NCBI RefSeq assembly: GCF_945859685.1
Contig: NC_079147.1
Coordinates: 14,673,289-14,737,288, forward strand
Direction: 5' to 3'
Length of the DNA: 64,000 bases
Origin: Eupeodes corollae
Lineage: Eukaryota; Arthropoda; Insecta; Diptera; Syrphidae
The notes beneath the pieces were generated by a model. That model made no database searches, was not told the origin of the DNA, and saw only the letters and a list, made by a program, of their open reading frames with translations. A program made the translations under genes and the position numbers. Every line of letters starts with the position of its first letter. The stretch's first letter is position 1. This document shows, one piece after another, positions 53,708-64,000 of the stretch.

Positions 53708-56700
53708 CTTGAACATCGTAGAATGATGCAATTTCTTTTAATACACGACTAAAATTTGTAAGTCTAAAACAACACACTTAAATATTTATCCTTGTACACT
53801 AAAACATCCAATCGTGTTTTTTCTTAATTTAGACTCCTATTGAAAATGTGTGTTACCTCCATGACACGTACCTTTTTGTAGCAATAACTATACGTAACTT
53901 ATTATCGTAATGTACATATTTACATACGAGTAACTAACTATGTAACCTAAATGTACTTTCTATCACCGTTATCAATAACACTTCAGTCATCAAAACAAAT
54001 GGTTTTGTGGTTATGCCATCATATTGTGATATAAGCAAATCAATAAACACTTTTGTCATCTAAAGTTTCCAATTCCACTTCCCCAGTCATCATCATCATC
54101 ATCACCATCAGCATCATCATCATCATCATCGACACCATCACGGAACAGCACCATATCCCCATACCATTCCATGTACAAATATACTCAGTTTCCATTTTCA
54201 TCCCAGCTCCCAGCTTCGAGGCGCCAGCAGCAGTTCCACCAAAAACGACACAGCATAGTCATGAATCTATCATGAGATTCTTATTATTTATTCGTTGACA
54301 CCGAGAATCATGTACTTCGTGATGTTTCTGTCTAGGTCTACTCCTGCACTGTACACAAAAACATAGCTTTCCATATAGCATATTATTGTCCTCGGCTTCG
54401 ACGTCGTCGTCGCAGTCGAAGAGCTGTCGAAACATGTGAACATGGCATCAGCATCAGGATGATGGCACACAATTGTCGTGGCAAAAACTTTTCCCATCAT
54501 ATAAGCTTCGATTTGATATGACATTTGCGATTCGTCCGACCCTATTCCTACTATAGTTATAGGTATTGCAAAAAAGGAATACCTAACAGTATCTAGGTAC
54601 TTATTGCATACCTATTTTCATCTCCATAAGTTCTTTCAAATTCGATACAAATATCTGTATATTTAAATTACACATCACCCACAGTCACACAAGTTGAAAA
54701 CGGAAGTTTTGTAATTCAAAAATCTTCTCGGTGAACAGTTAACGTGCCATACCACACTCAAACGGATATTGATACTCCTGTAAAAGGATATCCCCAAACA
54801 TTGGCGTGCACAATAAAACGATCTCAATGGCGTGGCGCGATGGCGTCCTTACATAAGTACGGTGTAAATTTCTGTGTTAGATAAAAAATAGAAAACGTCA
54901 ATATTAATTCCCACCTCAAAATCCATTTATCACTATATCATTTTTTAAGGTCGTTAAAAAAATTTAAAACCCACAAGGACATGAAAAAATCCTTTTCCTA
55001 TACCTAATAAAATGTATCTCTAAACCTTTACAGGGAAAATCTTATTACATGACAAAGAAAAGTCCTTAAAATCAAAAAATTAAAAGTGCACAACGCAACG
55101 TCGAAATTTAATCCTTGAGTTATGAATAGAACACTAATAGGTTTTTGTTAATCATAAATGACGTTATCCTTTCGTTCTTGTTGGTCCTTTTTTTCTATAT
55201 ACTTGTCGCTTGACTTGAATTTGACGATAAAACTTGCAGAGCCACGTGACACACCGTTGGTCGATCATTCGTCAAGATAATCGGAGGAGGAAATTAAGCC
55301 TATTTGCTGCAAACAATTCATGGTTGTCGCCTCTCCGACAGCAAACACTACGAGTAAACGTATAAATACCTACCTACAGCTATGTTACTGTTGTTCGCGC
55401 TTTGTTACCGCGTTGCTTCGTAAGGATGAAGTTGGTTTGACTGACAGGATATTCAACCAAGATTGCAGCAAACAGACCTATAAGAATAATATAATGGCCG
55501 TGCAACCAGCAACCGCACGGAAGGCTGGAAGAGAAAAAGAGTCGCTTTGATGATGGCAAACGTAAGGAATTAACTTTGGCGAGGATTCGGTTGAGTTTAG
55601 TGAAATGGATTCTTTTCTTTTATGAAAGTTTATCCGATTACGAGTACACCTTACCTACATATGACGTAACGTCGTTCGTTTTGATGATTTTATTGTTCTG
55701 CGATTGCTTAAAATTCCAGTTTATGAGAAATATAAAAACAAAAGTGTTAAAAAGGTTCACCAAGTCTGGAGTTTTGATTTGTATGGAAAAGGTATTAAAA
55801 TGATAAGTTGGGCATTATAAGAACTACTAGAAAAAAAATAACAACCTGGGTTATCACAATTAAAAGGGTTTTTAAAATAAAGATTTATTTTTGAATTGTC
55901 AACTATTTGGAGCTGTATTTTTTTAAAATTTGGCAAATAAAAATTACGCTATTATATAAAGTGGAACTATACATTCTTCAAGTTCTCAACACTGAGACAA
56001 ATCTGAGCGTCGGGACAAATAAGTGACATTGTTGCGGTAAATTTTACCACAACAAGCTTACCTCCCTATTTGCTAACCACCCTTAAAAATTCTTACTGCG
56101 GCCCCAAAATTTTGGAAGAAATTAGTAGAAACGTGGACCATAAGGCAGTAACCTGCTCTTCTATAGCATTTTGGAAGAGCAAATTTAACAGGTCCTACCA
56201 AAGTGTGCGAAATTGGTTTAACAATATCGCAAACAATGTGTGTAGTGAAGTCATGCCAACTTATCCTGGTATGGCCGAGGTCCCATCATAGAGTATAAAT
56301 GATATAAAATCCGACTACCGACTTTCGTCAACACGACATAAAGTATTTTTTTCTCAAACGAAATCGAACACGTGTAGGTACTCGGCAATGCGAAGAATTC
56401 CACACTATTCTCCAGGAAGTCTTGGCTGGAAGGGGTTGAAAGGTGTAGAGCTTAACTAATTCACTGAGCTACTGGTTGAGCGTATCACCTTTTTAGAGAG
56501 ATCGCGTGCGATGAAAGATTCCTGGCTTCTCGGTCACACACCCCAAACTTATGGGTGAAGGAAGTTGCGGGACCGAGACGGATCATTCACCACGCATAAG
56601 ATCAGAGAGGATTGCCTGAGGGCAAGTAGACGGAAGGGTCAAGCTCGCCATAATGAAGGCACTTTTAAGATTGCGCTCAAAACTAAAAAACGACCGAAAA

Positions 56701-56985
56701 TTTTGTTTGAGGAAACTTTTAAGGACCTACGTAACGTAGTTTTTAAGCACGATTGTTTTTTTTAAGTTTTTTTTATTGAGTTGAAGGTCTGTCCTACTGT
56801 GGAAAATTAGGTTGAGAAACGACTACGATAGATGTATTTGGAAGTCGAAAAGCTAAGTATACAGTTTTCTTTTTTTTCTAAGAATATTGATTTTTTTTCT
56901 TGTCCTTCCTTTGTCTTTTATTCATCAGAGAACACTTAATATATTTAGATTTTTTCACAACGCTTTAGCGTTATTTAGAAAGAAG
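53708..56985. other. Non-coding; weak unidentified frames
   Basis: No recognised element or gene. Frames worth naming: minus-strand 54288-54524 (78 codons from ATG, MSYQIEAYMMGKVFATTIVC, no family recognised); 55320-55550 (76 codons); 56070-56291 (73 codons, FWKSKFNRSYQSVRNWFNNI); 56565-56765 (66 codons). None has a start, splice or homology signal that I can defend. The ATC microsatellite is listed separately. Confidence 0.4.
54090..54142. repeat. ATC/CAT microsatellite
   Basis: Runs of ATCATCATC and CATCATCATCATCATC interrupted by CACCATCAG and GACACC. A simple triplet repeat with no coding role that I can see. Confidence 0.9.
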
Positions 56986-56989
56986 GAAA

Positions 56990-57621
56990 GAGTAAGTTTT
57001 CCATTAACACTGGAGGAAATGGAGAACGCTCTTCATTATCTTATAAATATGATACAGCAATCGAACTATGGATCCGATTTCTCCCAAATCAAGCATTTGC
57101 TCATTTAATCCATTCATTGATGAAAAGGAAATAGTTAGAGTTGATGGAAGTATAAAAAGCGCTGGTGTTGGATATGAACAACTCCTTGAAGACCTTAATG
57201 ACCTTAAATCTTTAACCCAAGGCCATTTTTTAACAGGTTCTTCACTTATGGCAATTCCTGAACCAGATATGTGCTTATGCAACAATTTTGGAACCGATGG
57301 AAGAATGAATACCTCCCCACTTTGCAGCAGCGAAAAAAATGGAAAAGGGATAAACTTGGGCTTCAATTAAATGACATTGTCATAATAAGAGATGATTAGC
57401 TTGGTAGAGTCATAGAATTGCATCTTGGAACCGATTACATCGTTCGAGTGTTTACTTTGAAAACTGCCACTGGAATTTTTAAAAGAGCAGTTGCTAGTCT
57501 CTGTCGACTACTGGTCGTGAATGTTCAGCCACTGTGTTATCGAAACATAAAAGTCAAATCATGTAACGTCAAACCTAAAAACCACATGGTTCAAAAAAAT
57601 GCTAAATTTCCGTCTTTATAA
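56990..57621 (+). pseudogene. BEL/Pao retrotransposon Pol fragment
   Basis: Blocks in broken frames: SFPLTLEEMENALHYLINMI and QQSNYGSDFSQIKHLL (region before the integrase), NPFIDEKEIVRVDGSIKSA (integrase N-terminal lead-in), LTQGHFLTGSSLMAIPEPDM (after the integrase core), LNDIVIIRD, then GRVIELHLGTDYIVRVFTLK and TATGIFKRAVASLCRL (C-terminal, DUF5641-like end). These are the marks of BEL/Pao Pol. The integrase core between GVGYEQ and LLEDLNDL is deleted, so the pieces are fused. No LTR was identified around it. Confidence 0.7.
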
Positions 57622-58568
57622 ATCATTCAAATACTTTATTGTTTTATTCAAAAGATCAAATAATATTAATAAATATAGGAGATCGAAAAAGCATGATTTC
57701 AACCATTTTTAGTCCTTTTGACCTACGATTTGAAGTCTTAATTTACTGTATTACAGGACGCGTTTACGGTTTTTGATGTTTTAATCTTGTAGAAATAATT
57801 TTCTTAGATTAATTTCGTTTATCGGTTTGGTTATAATATTCATAGTTTCTTCTTTTTGTTTGAAATATTTATCGAGAAATGACCTTCTTTTCTATAAAGG
57901 ATCCCGGTTTTAATCCCGGCTTCGGCCAAGGTTTTCCAGACAATAAAACATTACTTAAATTTTCCCATCTGGAAAACAAAACGTTTCTGTTATTTTGTTT
58001 CTTGATTTGAAGAATAATATTCAGCTCTCGGTTTTGGTAAACTTCCAGTAAAATGTTTTCTGGCGCACACTGTAATCAAGACATCTTGAAATTCACCCCT
58101 TCGTATTTCGATATCATTTTGATATCAATTTGACTTAATTTTATTGATCACCTCGATCAGTAAAACACTAACCCAATTTAAACCCCCCTTATGCTGAGCT
58201 ACCATGCTGGCAATACTTTTAATACAATTTAGCCTCAAAAGTTCAATACAATAACTAAGTTATTTGAAAATGATGCTTAGATAGTGAATCAGTCATAATT
58301 TTTTAAGAAAGTTTTTAATGGACACATTCTTTCTCAAAGAAGTTATCACAATATCCACTGAGATCTTGAAAACATGAGAAGTAAGACTATTGCCAATCCA
58401 CAATCATCATCATCATCATCATCATTGGCTTGATAACCAAGGGCCTTTTTCATAAGCACTGACAATTGTGAAAGGTGGCATGGCATGCGACAATGTGTTA
58501 ATTTACTACTTACAAATTCCTTAAATCTGCTCTATAAACAATTTTGTAAAACTATAGGAAAATTCAAA
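57622..58568. other. Non-coding; tRNA-like word at about 57.9 kb
   Basis: AT-rich. The word GGATCCCGGTTTTAATCCCG near 57900 looks like a Pol III B box and may be a SINE or tRNA remnant, but no A box or foldable tRNA is present. A short TCATCATCATCATCATCATC microsatellite lies near 58405-58427. No gene recognised. Confidence 0.4.
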
Positions 58569-60112
58569 TGGTAGACATGTGCATTCAAGAGGACACAAGC
58601 GTCCACAGGTTTTTTCTTAAAACCAACCTCTGTCTATCAACTCCTACTCTCACCTCTCCGTGGTGAACATCGGGTGCCTAGTACCTCAACTGTAGATTGG
58701 GTTCCAACCCCAGTAGAAAGTTGTTGGGGGCAGCAAACGAGAGATGTGAGGAGAGGTATTTCCACTAAGGCACCTCTCCTTATCCAGACTGCAGCGGAGG
58801 AATTCCCGAGATGGAATCAACGGTGGCGTTTACAGTTCCAGTAAGGTTGAACTACTTAGTGAACACCTTATAGGGCTTCTTCGACTTATTCGGAGCCCAG
58901 GCCTGTAAGGAGCGGTTTTATCCTGCTCCCCATCCTTGGAGTTATACTTAGGATCCGGCCCTCCAGGTTGGGGGTTGTGCGTCGGGGTGACTTCCTGGCC
59001 ACGTAAAAGCTTTCAAAGTTGCGAAACACCAACAAGCCTCGGATACGGACGGATTTACTGTTGACAACCAACGCAAACGAATAAAGGCCAACGAACTTCC
59101 GATATGCACGTGGAATGTTAGGTCCCTTAACAGACCACGTGCGGCCGAAGAATTAGCGGAGGCCCTAGAACGATATAAAGCAGATATCACCGCCATCCAG
59201 GAAATACGATGGGATGGGCCGGGCAAAAAGAGGATGAAAAACTGCGATATTTACTATGGTGACTGCTACCACGAAAACCAACAGCGCTTATTTGGATGCG
59301 GATTCGTCATTGGAGCCAGACTTAGGCAAGAAGTCTTGAGCTATAGGTGCATCAATGAGCGCCTCATGGCCATACGCATCAAGGCTAAATTCGGCAACAT
59401 TAGCCTGTTATGCGCGCACGCCCCACAGAAGAGAAAGACGACAACACCAAAGATATGTTCTTCGAGCTCTTAGACGAAACATATGAGCAGTGCCCTACGA
59501 TATTAAAATAGTCCTGGGCGATTTTAATGCCAAGCTAGGAAGGGAAGACATCTTTGGTGGAATAATCGGAAAGAACAGCCTGCACGACAACACTTCCGAC
59601 AGTGGATTCAGGCTCATAGATTTTGCTGCGGGGCGAAACGCCATGGTAGCCAGTACGCGTTTTCCACGCCTCAACATCCACAAAGGAACTTGGACTACTC
59701 CAGATCAATCTACCGTCAACCAAATTGACCATATTGCGATCGACGCCAGATACGCTTCCAGCATTATGGATGTACGAACTTTCCGAGGACCTAACATCGA
59801 CTCGGACCACTACCTCGTTGTAGCCAAGGTAGCACTTCGGATTTCCAGACCCAAGGCAAAACAGGGAGGTGCTGGGTCACGTAGAGCGCATGGAAACCAA
59901 TGCTCCGGCCCGGAAAGTCTTCGAATCCGCACCCACAGGACAGCGCAGTAGAGGAAGGCCGCGGATCAGGTGGAGCGCACAAGTGGAAGGTGACCTCACC
60001 CAACTTGGAGCGCGAAACTGGAGACATCTAGCTAGGGACCGAGCTAGATGGAGAAGTTTGTTGGGTGAGGCCCTATTTCACACAGGACTGTAGCGCCACC
60101 TTAAGTAAGTAA
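58569..60112 (+). mobile_element. LINE-B (RTE-like) copy, full ends, RT deleted
   Basis: 5' UTR from TGGTAGACATGTGC, followed by an RTE-type endonuclease in frames broken at a few points: CTWNVRSLNRP-like start, RYKADITAIQEIRWDGPG-like sequence, HENQQRLFGCGFVIGARLRQ, LMAIRIKAKFGNISLLCAHA. An open part (59490-59951) follows with DIKIVLGDFNAKLGREDIFG, TPDQSTVNQIDHIAIDARYA and RGPNIDSDHYLVVAKVALRI. The GDFNAK and DSDHYLV catalytic boxes are intact. At about 59860 it jumps, out of frame, to the C-terminal end (MLGHVERMETNAPARKVFES, GRPRIRWSAQVEGDL, ARDRARWRSLLGEA) and the terminus CCACCTTAAGTAAGTAAG. The RT is absent, so it cannot move by itself. Confidence 0.85.
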
Positions 60113-60837
60113 GTATGGGAAAATACCCGAAAATTTTCATCTTTACGTTTCATAAAGAAATTGTCATGACAATGAATCTTCAAATATTTTTCCACAATTT
60201 ACTTGAAATTTCCGTCGAATTTGACAATTATTTTATTAAATGAAAAAAAAATACAATTTAAATATTTGTCAATTGACAATTGACGAAACTTCGTTATGGT
60301 CAAGTGTTGACAGTGAAAAGGCTTAAAATGATAAACGATACATTTTCAAATAAAAGTAAAATTGATGTTGATTGTCAGTTGCTTTTCCGTAAAATAATCC
60401 CTGATCCCCTTAGAAATTTGAACAGATAATATATGTATAATGATTTCGAATAGTGAAATGGTATTTCAAAGGTGATTCCAGTCTTTTCTTGAATCCATTT
60501 AAACCTTTTTTACTGTTCTGATATATCCTTTCATTTATTAACCTTCTAGTCATAGATCAAGGTTTGACAAAATTTTGCGAATAAAATATGCATAAAAGCA
60601 ATCTTAGAACACTAAATTTTAAAATGTTATTAATTTAAAAACACTCGATTTGTTTTATGTTTTATGCACTTCCAGTTTTAATAACTAAACGCAATTTTGC
60701 AAACATTTTCAAATTGAAAGAACATTGAACATCTTCAAAAATTTATCATAGCACATTTCAAGATCATATTTGTCATTGTATTTTTCTGACAAATTTGAAA
60801 CATTGCAATATTTAGTTACCTGTAATTTTTTATTAAA
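60113..60837. other. Non-coding
   Basis: AT-rich sequence with short TTGACAATTGACAATTGACG-like inverted words near 60225-60285. No open frame or element recognised. Confidence 0.5.
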
Positions 60838-61215
60838 TAGGGCCCAGGATCATCTCAAGGTTTCATTCATCCTGGTCCACCCCAACTCTAGAGCAGCGTA
60901 AGCATGGTCTGCCTCGCTGTCATCTACCATACAATTTTCTACGAAAGACTTTCCGTGCTGGTTCTTCACTCGTGCGAGCTAGCTAGTCCAATCCACCGAT
61001 GTTTATAGTCGAGCTTAATTTTGTCACAATATCAACATTGGGGAAGCGTCTCCGAAATCGTTCTCGCTCAAAACAATTATCCAGGAAAGACATTCTTCTT
61101 TATTCTTTAAAGTGTCTAAGAGGTTGAAGTGCACCTAGGTCTCGGATCCATATGTGTATACTGGGAAAACTATCGTCCTGTACGACAGCAGCTTAGAAGT
61201 TATAGTAAGGTTTCT
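60838..61215 (-). pseudogene. LINE C-terminal relic (RTE-like)
   Basis: Minus-strand broken frames give RTIVFPVYTYGSETWV (the LLYGSETW box at the end of RTE-type RTs), CLSWIIVLSENDFGD, STSVDWTS-LARTSEEPARKV, FRRKLYGR and QRGRPCLRCSRVGVDQDE. It is diverged from LINE-B and may be another family. Confidence 0.55.
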
Positions 61216-61799
61216 GAATGTAAAAAGTTTAAAAGACTAAAGTAGGCTCTATAAAGTATACCTTAGTTAAATCTTTGCTGATAGCTGATACATTTTTTTT
61301 TTAATTTAGCTTTCTCAAGCATTCATATAATTTTGTGTGCTAGATTTATAATAAAAGCTTTCTTAAGCTAAGACGGCTGCGTGATAATTTCCTTCAAAGC
61401 CTTATGACATCCTTATTCGAATTAAACTCATTGTCCAATGTCCATATCATATTGATACGTTGATTGGTTTAAATGATGTATATGTATCATTTCCAATAAG
61501 TGTACAAGGTTTGTACAGCATATTTTTTACAAGTTTTGAACCTGATATTTTTTAATTTAAACTGACAATTATAAAATAGTAATAGGGATTGCTTAAATGG
61601 TAATTTGGGTGGTTTCTTCCGGGTGTCTGTCTCTTATTACCATTAGGTCGATTGAGTTTTAGACTTTTAATTAATGTTTCAGGAAGATTGTGGATTTTTA
61701 TTTAATTTACTCTAATTTTTTTTTCAGGACTGGACTTTTCGTTTCTTATCGTTTTTGTTTTCTATCTCTTCACGATTTAAATAACTTTTGAATTAGCTC
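61216..61799. other. Non-coding
   Basis: AT-rich, no recognisable frame or repeat, between two LINE relics. Confidence 0.5.
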
Positions 61800-62331
61800 T
61801 TATAATGTCTAACATTATTAAAAAACAAAAAAGAATGCATTTTTGTTGTCAATGTTCTGCTTCTTCTGCTAGAAGATTCGTTAGAGAAGGGAGACCGCAA
61901 GGTGGTGTTCTATGCCATCTACTCTGGAACCTTGTGATAAATGAAATCCTAACTGGTATTGATGCGGACGGTTTCAGAGTGATTGCATTTAACAATGACG
62001 TTACTATAGCGGTTTCGTAAAACTTAATATCTTAACACCTGAGGAACTCTTACAAAATGTCTTAAACAAACTAATATTTTGGGCTGATCGGATTGAAAAC
62101 GGAATAAGTCCAATTTTCGAGGAAATACAAAATTCCATAAGTTAACCCTCTCTATATTAACGGAATCCAATTAAAATTCTCAGACGAGGCTAAGTACCTT
62201 TGTCTTATTTTAGGCAAAAAACTAAATTGGGAACACAATGCACAGGAAAGAGTCATAGAAGCAACTGTATTGAGCAGAAATTCGGCGAAGAGAAAAATGT
62301 GGAAAAAGAAAAACAAAGGCGTCTTAACGAT
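61800..62331 (+). pseudogene. R1-like LINE reverse transcriptase relic
   Basis: RRFVREGRPQGGVLCHLLWN and LVINEILTGIDADGFRVIAF match the RT B-motif region of R1-like LINEs (PQGGVLSPLLWNLV...). The catalytic box is damaged: FNNDVTIAVS where FADDVTI is expected. Downstream, in other frames: EELLQNVLNKLIFWADRI and a K-L-NW (GKKLNWEHNAQERVIEAT) stretch. It ends where the copia LTR appears to begin. Inactive. Confidence 0.7.
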
Positions 62332-62462
62332 TGAAGAGTTTATTTGCGAATGAAAAATATATTCTAGATATTTACAAAATGAGTTTTCATATTTTCCTAC
62401 AGATACTTGATTTGTTATTTGTATACAGTAATATTTTCACATAAGTTACATACATTTCAACA
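62332..62462 (-). repeat. Probable copia 3' LTR (about 131 bp)
   Basis: On the minus strand, a purine tract GAGGAAGGG is followed by TGTTGAAATGTATGTAAC, the usual polypurine tract and TG start of a copia LTR. The distal end is set tentatively at ...AAACTCTTCA (62332), giving TG...CA ends. It lies 42 bases after the Pol stop. The 5' LTR is outside the window, so the length cannot be verified. Confidence 0.55.
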
Positions 62463-62503
62463 CCCTTCCTCAAAGCAAACATATTTTCAAATTATAACAA
62501 AAT

Positions 62504-64000
62504 TTAACTAAGATTTAACATTTTTGTAAATTCTTGATGTTTGTTCTTTGCAAGGTTCTTTGTAAGTATATCTGCTATCATTAAATCTGTAGGAGCATAT
62601 TTAAGAACGATATCACCTTCATTGACAATTTGCCGGACAAAATGATATCTAATATCAACATGCTTAGTTCTCGCATGATGCACCGGATTCTTTGCAAGTT
62701 GTTGCGCACTCAAATTATCGCCATAAACGACAGTTGGACTTCCCGCTTCACCACAGCCAATTTCAATTATGAGTCTTCTCATGGCTATTGCCTCCTTGCA
62801 TGCTGTTGATAATGCCATGTACTCAGCTTCGGTGCTACTGAGTGCCACACTGCGTTGCTTCTCCGATTTCCAAGATATAGGACCACCTGCCAAGAAATAC
62901 ACGTAACCAGTATAGGATTTACGGTCGACCTTGTCTCCGCCCCAATCAGCGTCAACATAGCCCGTAAAAGCCATTCCACACTTCTTGTAGTGTATCTTTT
63001 TGTCTACCGTAGATGCCAAATATCTAAGAATGTGCTTCACGCCTGCATGATGCTCAACATGCGGATCCTTATTTCTCTGAGACAATTTCGCAACTGAATG
63101 CAAAATATCTAGCCTGGTCGTTAACGCCAACCACATCAGTTCCCCAATAACTGACTGATAGGATCTTGTATTTACCTTTTGACATCGATCGTTATCACAA
63201 GCTACTTGGAAACCGGCGTCTAAAGGCGTAGCTGCTGGCCTGCATTCTTGACTGCCATGTCGTTGCAATAGATCCTTAATGTATTGGGTCTGACCCAAAG
63301 TTATCTCGCCTAGTTCGCCTTCACGTTGAATCTCCATACCAAGAAATAGGTTCAACGTTCCCTTATCAGTGCAGTTAAACGATTTTGAAATATCTGCCTT
63401 GGTGTTTAACAAATCTTGTTTCGATTGGCATGCTATAATAATATCATCAACGTATATTAAAATCAGTGACAAATTACCCATTTTTTGCTGTTTATACAAG
63501 CATGGCTCATTATCGCAAGGTACAAATCCCATCTCTCGTAAAACACCATCAAGCTTAAAGTTCCACTCCCTTCCTGATTGTTTTAAACCGTATATTGCCT
63601 TCTTCAGCAATAAAACTTTGTCAGGTTGAGAACTATCGGCGTATCCAGGTGGTTGTTTCATGTAAACGGTATCTGTAAGATCGCTGTTCAGATATGCCGT
63701 GCAAACATCCATCTGATGCAGAAACAGTTTCAACTCTGCAGCTAACGCCAAAATGAAACGTACACTCTCCAGTCGGCATACAGGTGAAAATGTTTCACCA
63801 TAGTTCACACCATATTGCTGTGAACACCCTTTCGCAACGAGACGGGCCTTAAACCGTTCTATCTCGCCACTGGCATCTCTTTTCAGGTTGTACACCCACT
63901 TGCATCCAATAGCACGTTGATTACTTGGTAACTCAGCAACTACCCAGGTCTGATTCGCCAACAAAGCCTCATACTCCTTCTGCATAGCGTCACGCCTGTA
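62504..64000 (-). CDS. Copia Pol: reverse transcriptase and RNase H (runs off the window end)
   Basis: The frame is open from the window edge (64000) to the stop at 62504, about 498 codons. RT: QTWVVAELPSNQRAIGCKWV, KARLVAKGCSQQYGVNYGET, FLHQMDVCTAYLN (first catalytic D), GLKQSGREWNF and IYVDDIIIA (YVDD box, about residues 178-181 counted from the first Met). RNase H: YVDADWGGD (about 344-352), SSTEAEYMAL (about 383-392), VYGDNLSAQQLAKNPVHHAR and TKHVDIRYHFVR. Every landmark of the copia C-terminal Pol is intact, with no stops, so this element may be young and competent. Its gag, protease and integrase must lie beyond 64000. Confidence 0.93.
   Translation of the reverse strand, partial: YRRDAMQKEYEALLANQTWVVAELPSNQRAIGCKWVYNLKRDASGEIERFKARLVAKGCSQQYGVNYGETFSPVCRLESVRFILALAAELKLFLHQMDVCTAYLNSDLTDTVYMKQPPGYADSSQPDKVLLLKKAIYGLKQSGREWNFKLDGVLREMGFVPCDNEPCLYKQQKMGNLSLILIYVDDIIIACQSKQDLLNTKADISKSFNCTDKGTLNLFLGMEIQREGELGEITLGQTQYIKDLLQRHGSQECRPAATPLDAGFQVACDNDRCQKVNTRSYQSVIGELMWLALTTRLDILHSVAKLSQRNKDPHVEHHAGVKHILRYLASTVDKKIHYKKCGMAFTGYVDADWGGDKVDRKSYTGYVYFLAGGPISWKSEKQRSVALSSTEAEYMALSTACKEAIAMRRLIIEIGCGEAGSPTVVYGDNLSAQQLAKNPVHHARTKHVDIRYHFVRQIVNEGDIVLKYAPTDLMIADILTKNLAKNKHQEFTKMLNLS

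Noticed and set aside
57890..57950. tRNA-like word GGTTTTAATCCCGG
   Set aside because: No A box, acceptor stem or cloverleaf can be formed around it; at most a SINE or tRNA remnant.

Overview
This window looks like eukaryotic, AT-rich insect DNA, most likely from a fly (Diptera). I base that on the transposon mix (jockey-like and RTE-like LINEs, mariner, gypsy, BEL/Pao, copia and a tRNA-derived SINE), the splice sites, the absence of operons, and the CAG/CAA and ATC microsatellites. The species cannot be read from the sequence. I found no convincing host gene: almost every recognisable coding stretch belongs to a transposable element, and most are broken.

Layout. 2.1-8.4 kb: a SINE, a jockey-like LINE, a mariner relic, a long AT-rich repeat (called repeat A here), a LINE-A fragment, a LINE-B (RTE-like) fragment and a second mariner relic. 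10.6-20.3 kb: a decayed, intron-containing gene of the DUF7869 type lies between two inverted arrays of a 52-bp-spaced motif, with a nearly intact Ty3/gypsy element inserted in its first intron. 23-28.7 kb: a possible TIR element, several copies of repeat A, a LINE endonuclease relic, a mariner relic and a 200-N gap. 29-37.7 kb: LINE-A copies and LINEs nested inside another LINE. 40.5-41.5 kb: a small TIR element filled with a 21-bp satellite. 41.6-43.8 kb: a mariner with recognisable TIRs and a LINE inside it. 44.6-47.5 kb: three LINE relics and a repeat A end. 48.9-53.7 kb: LINE-A/LINE-B debris with a tandem segmental duplication. 57-60.1 kb: a BEL/Pao relic and a LINE-B copy lacking its reverse transcriptase. 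60.8-64 kb: LINE relics and a copia element, intact as far as seen, that runs off the window end.

The elements do not form a pathway; they record successive insertions. The gypsy and copia elements look young. The mariners, LINE-X, LINE-B, BEL/Pao and DUF7869 elements look old. The most unusual objects are the DUF7869-type element with inverted 52-bp arrays (about 4.8 kb without the gypsy) and the satellite-filled TIR element at 40.5 kb. LINE-A, LINE-B, LINE-X and repeat A are working names used only here.
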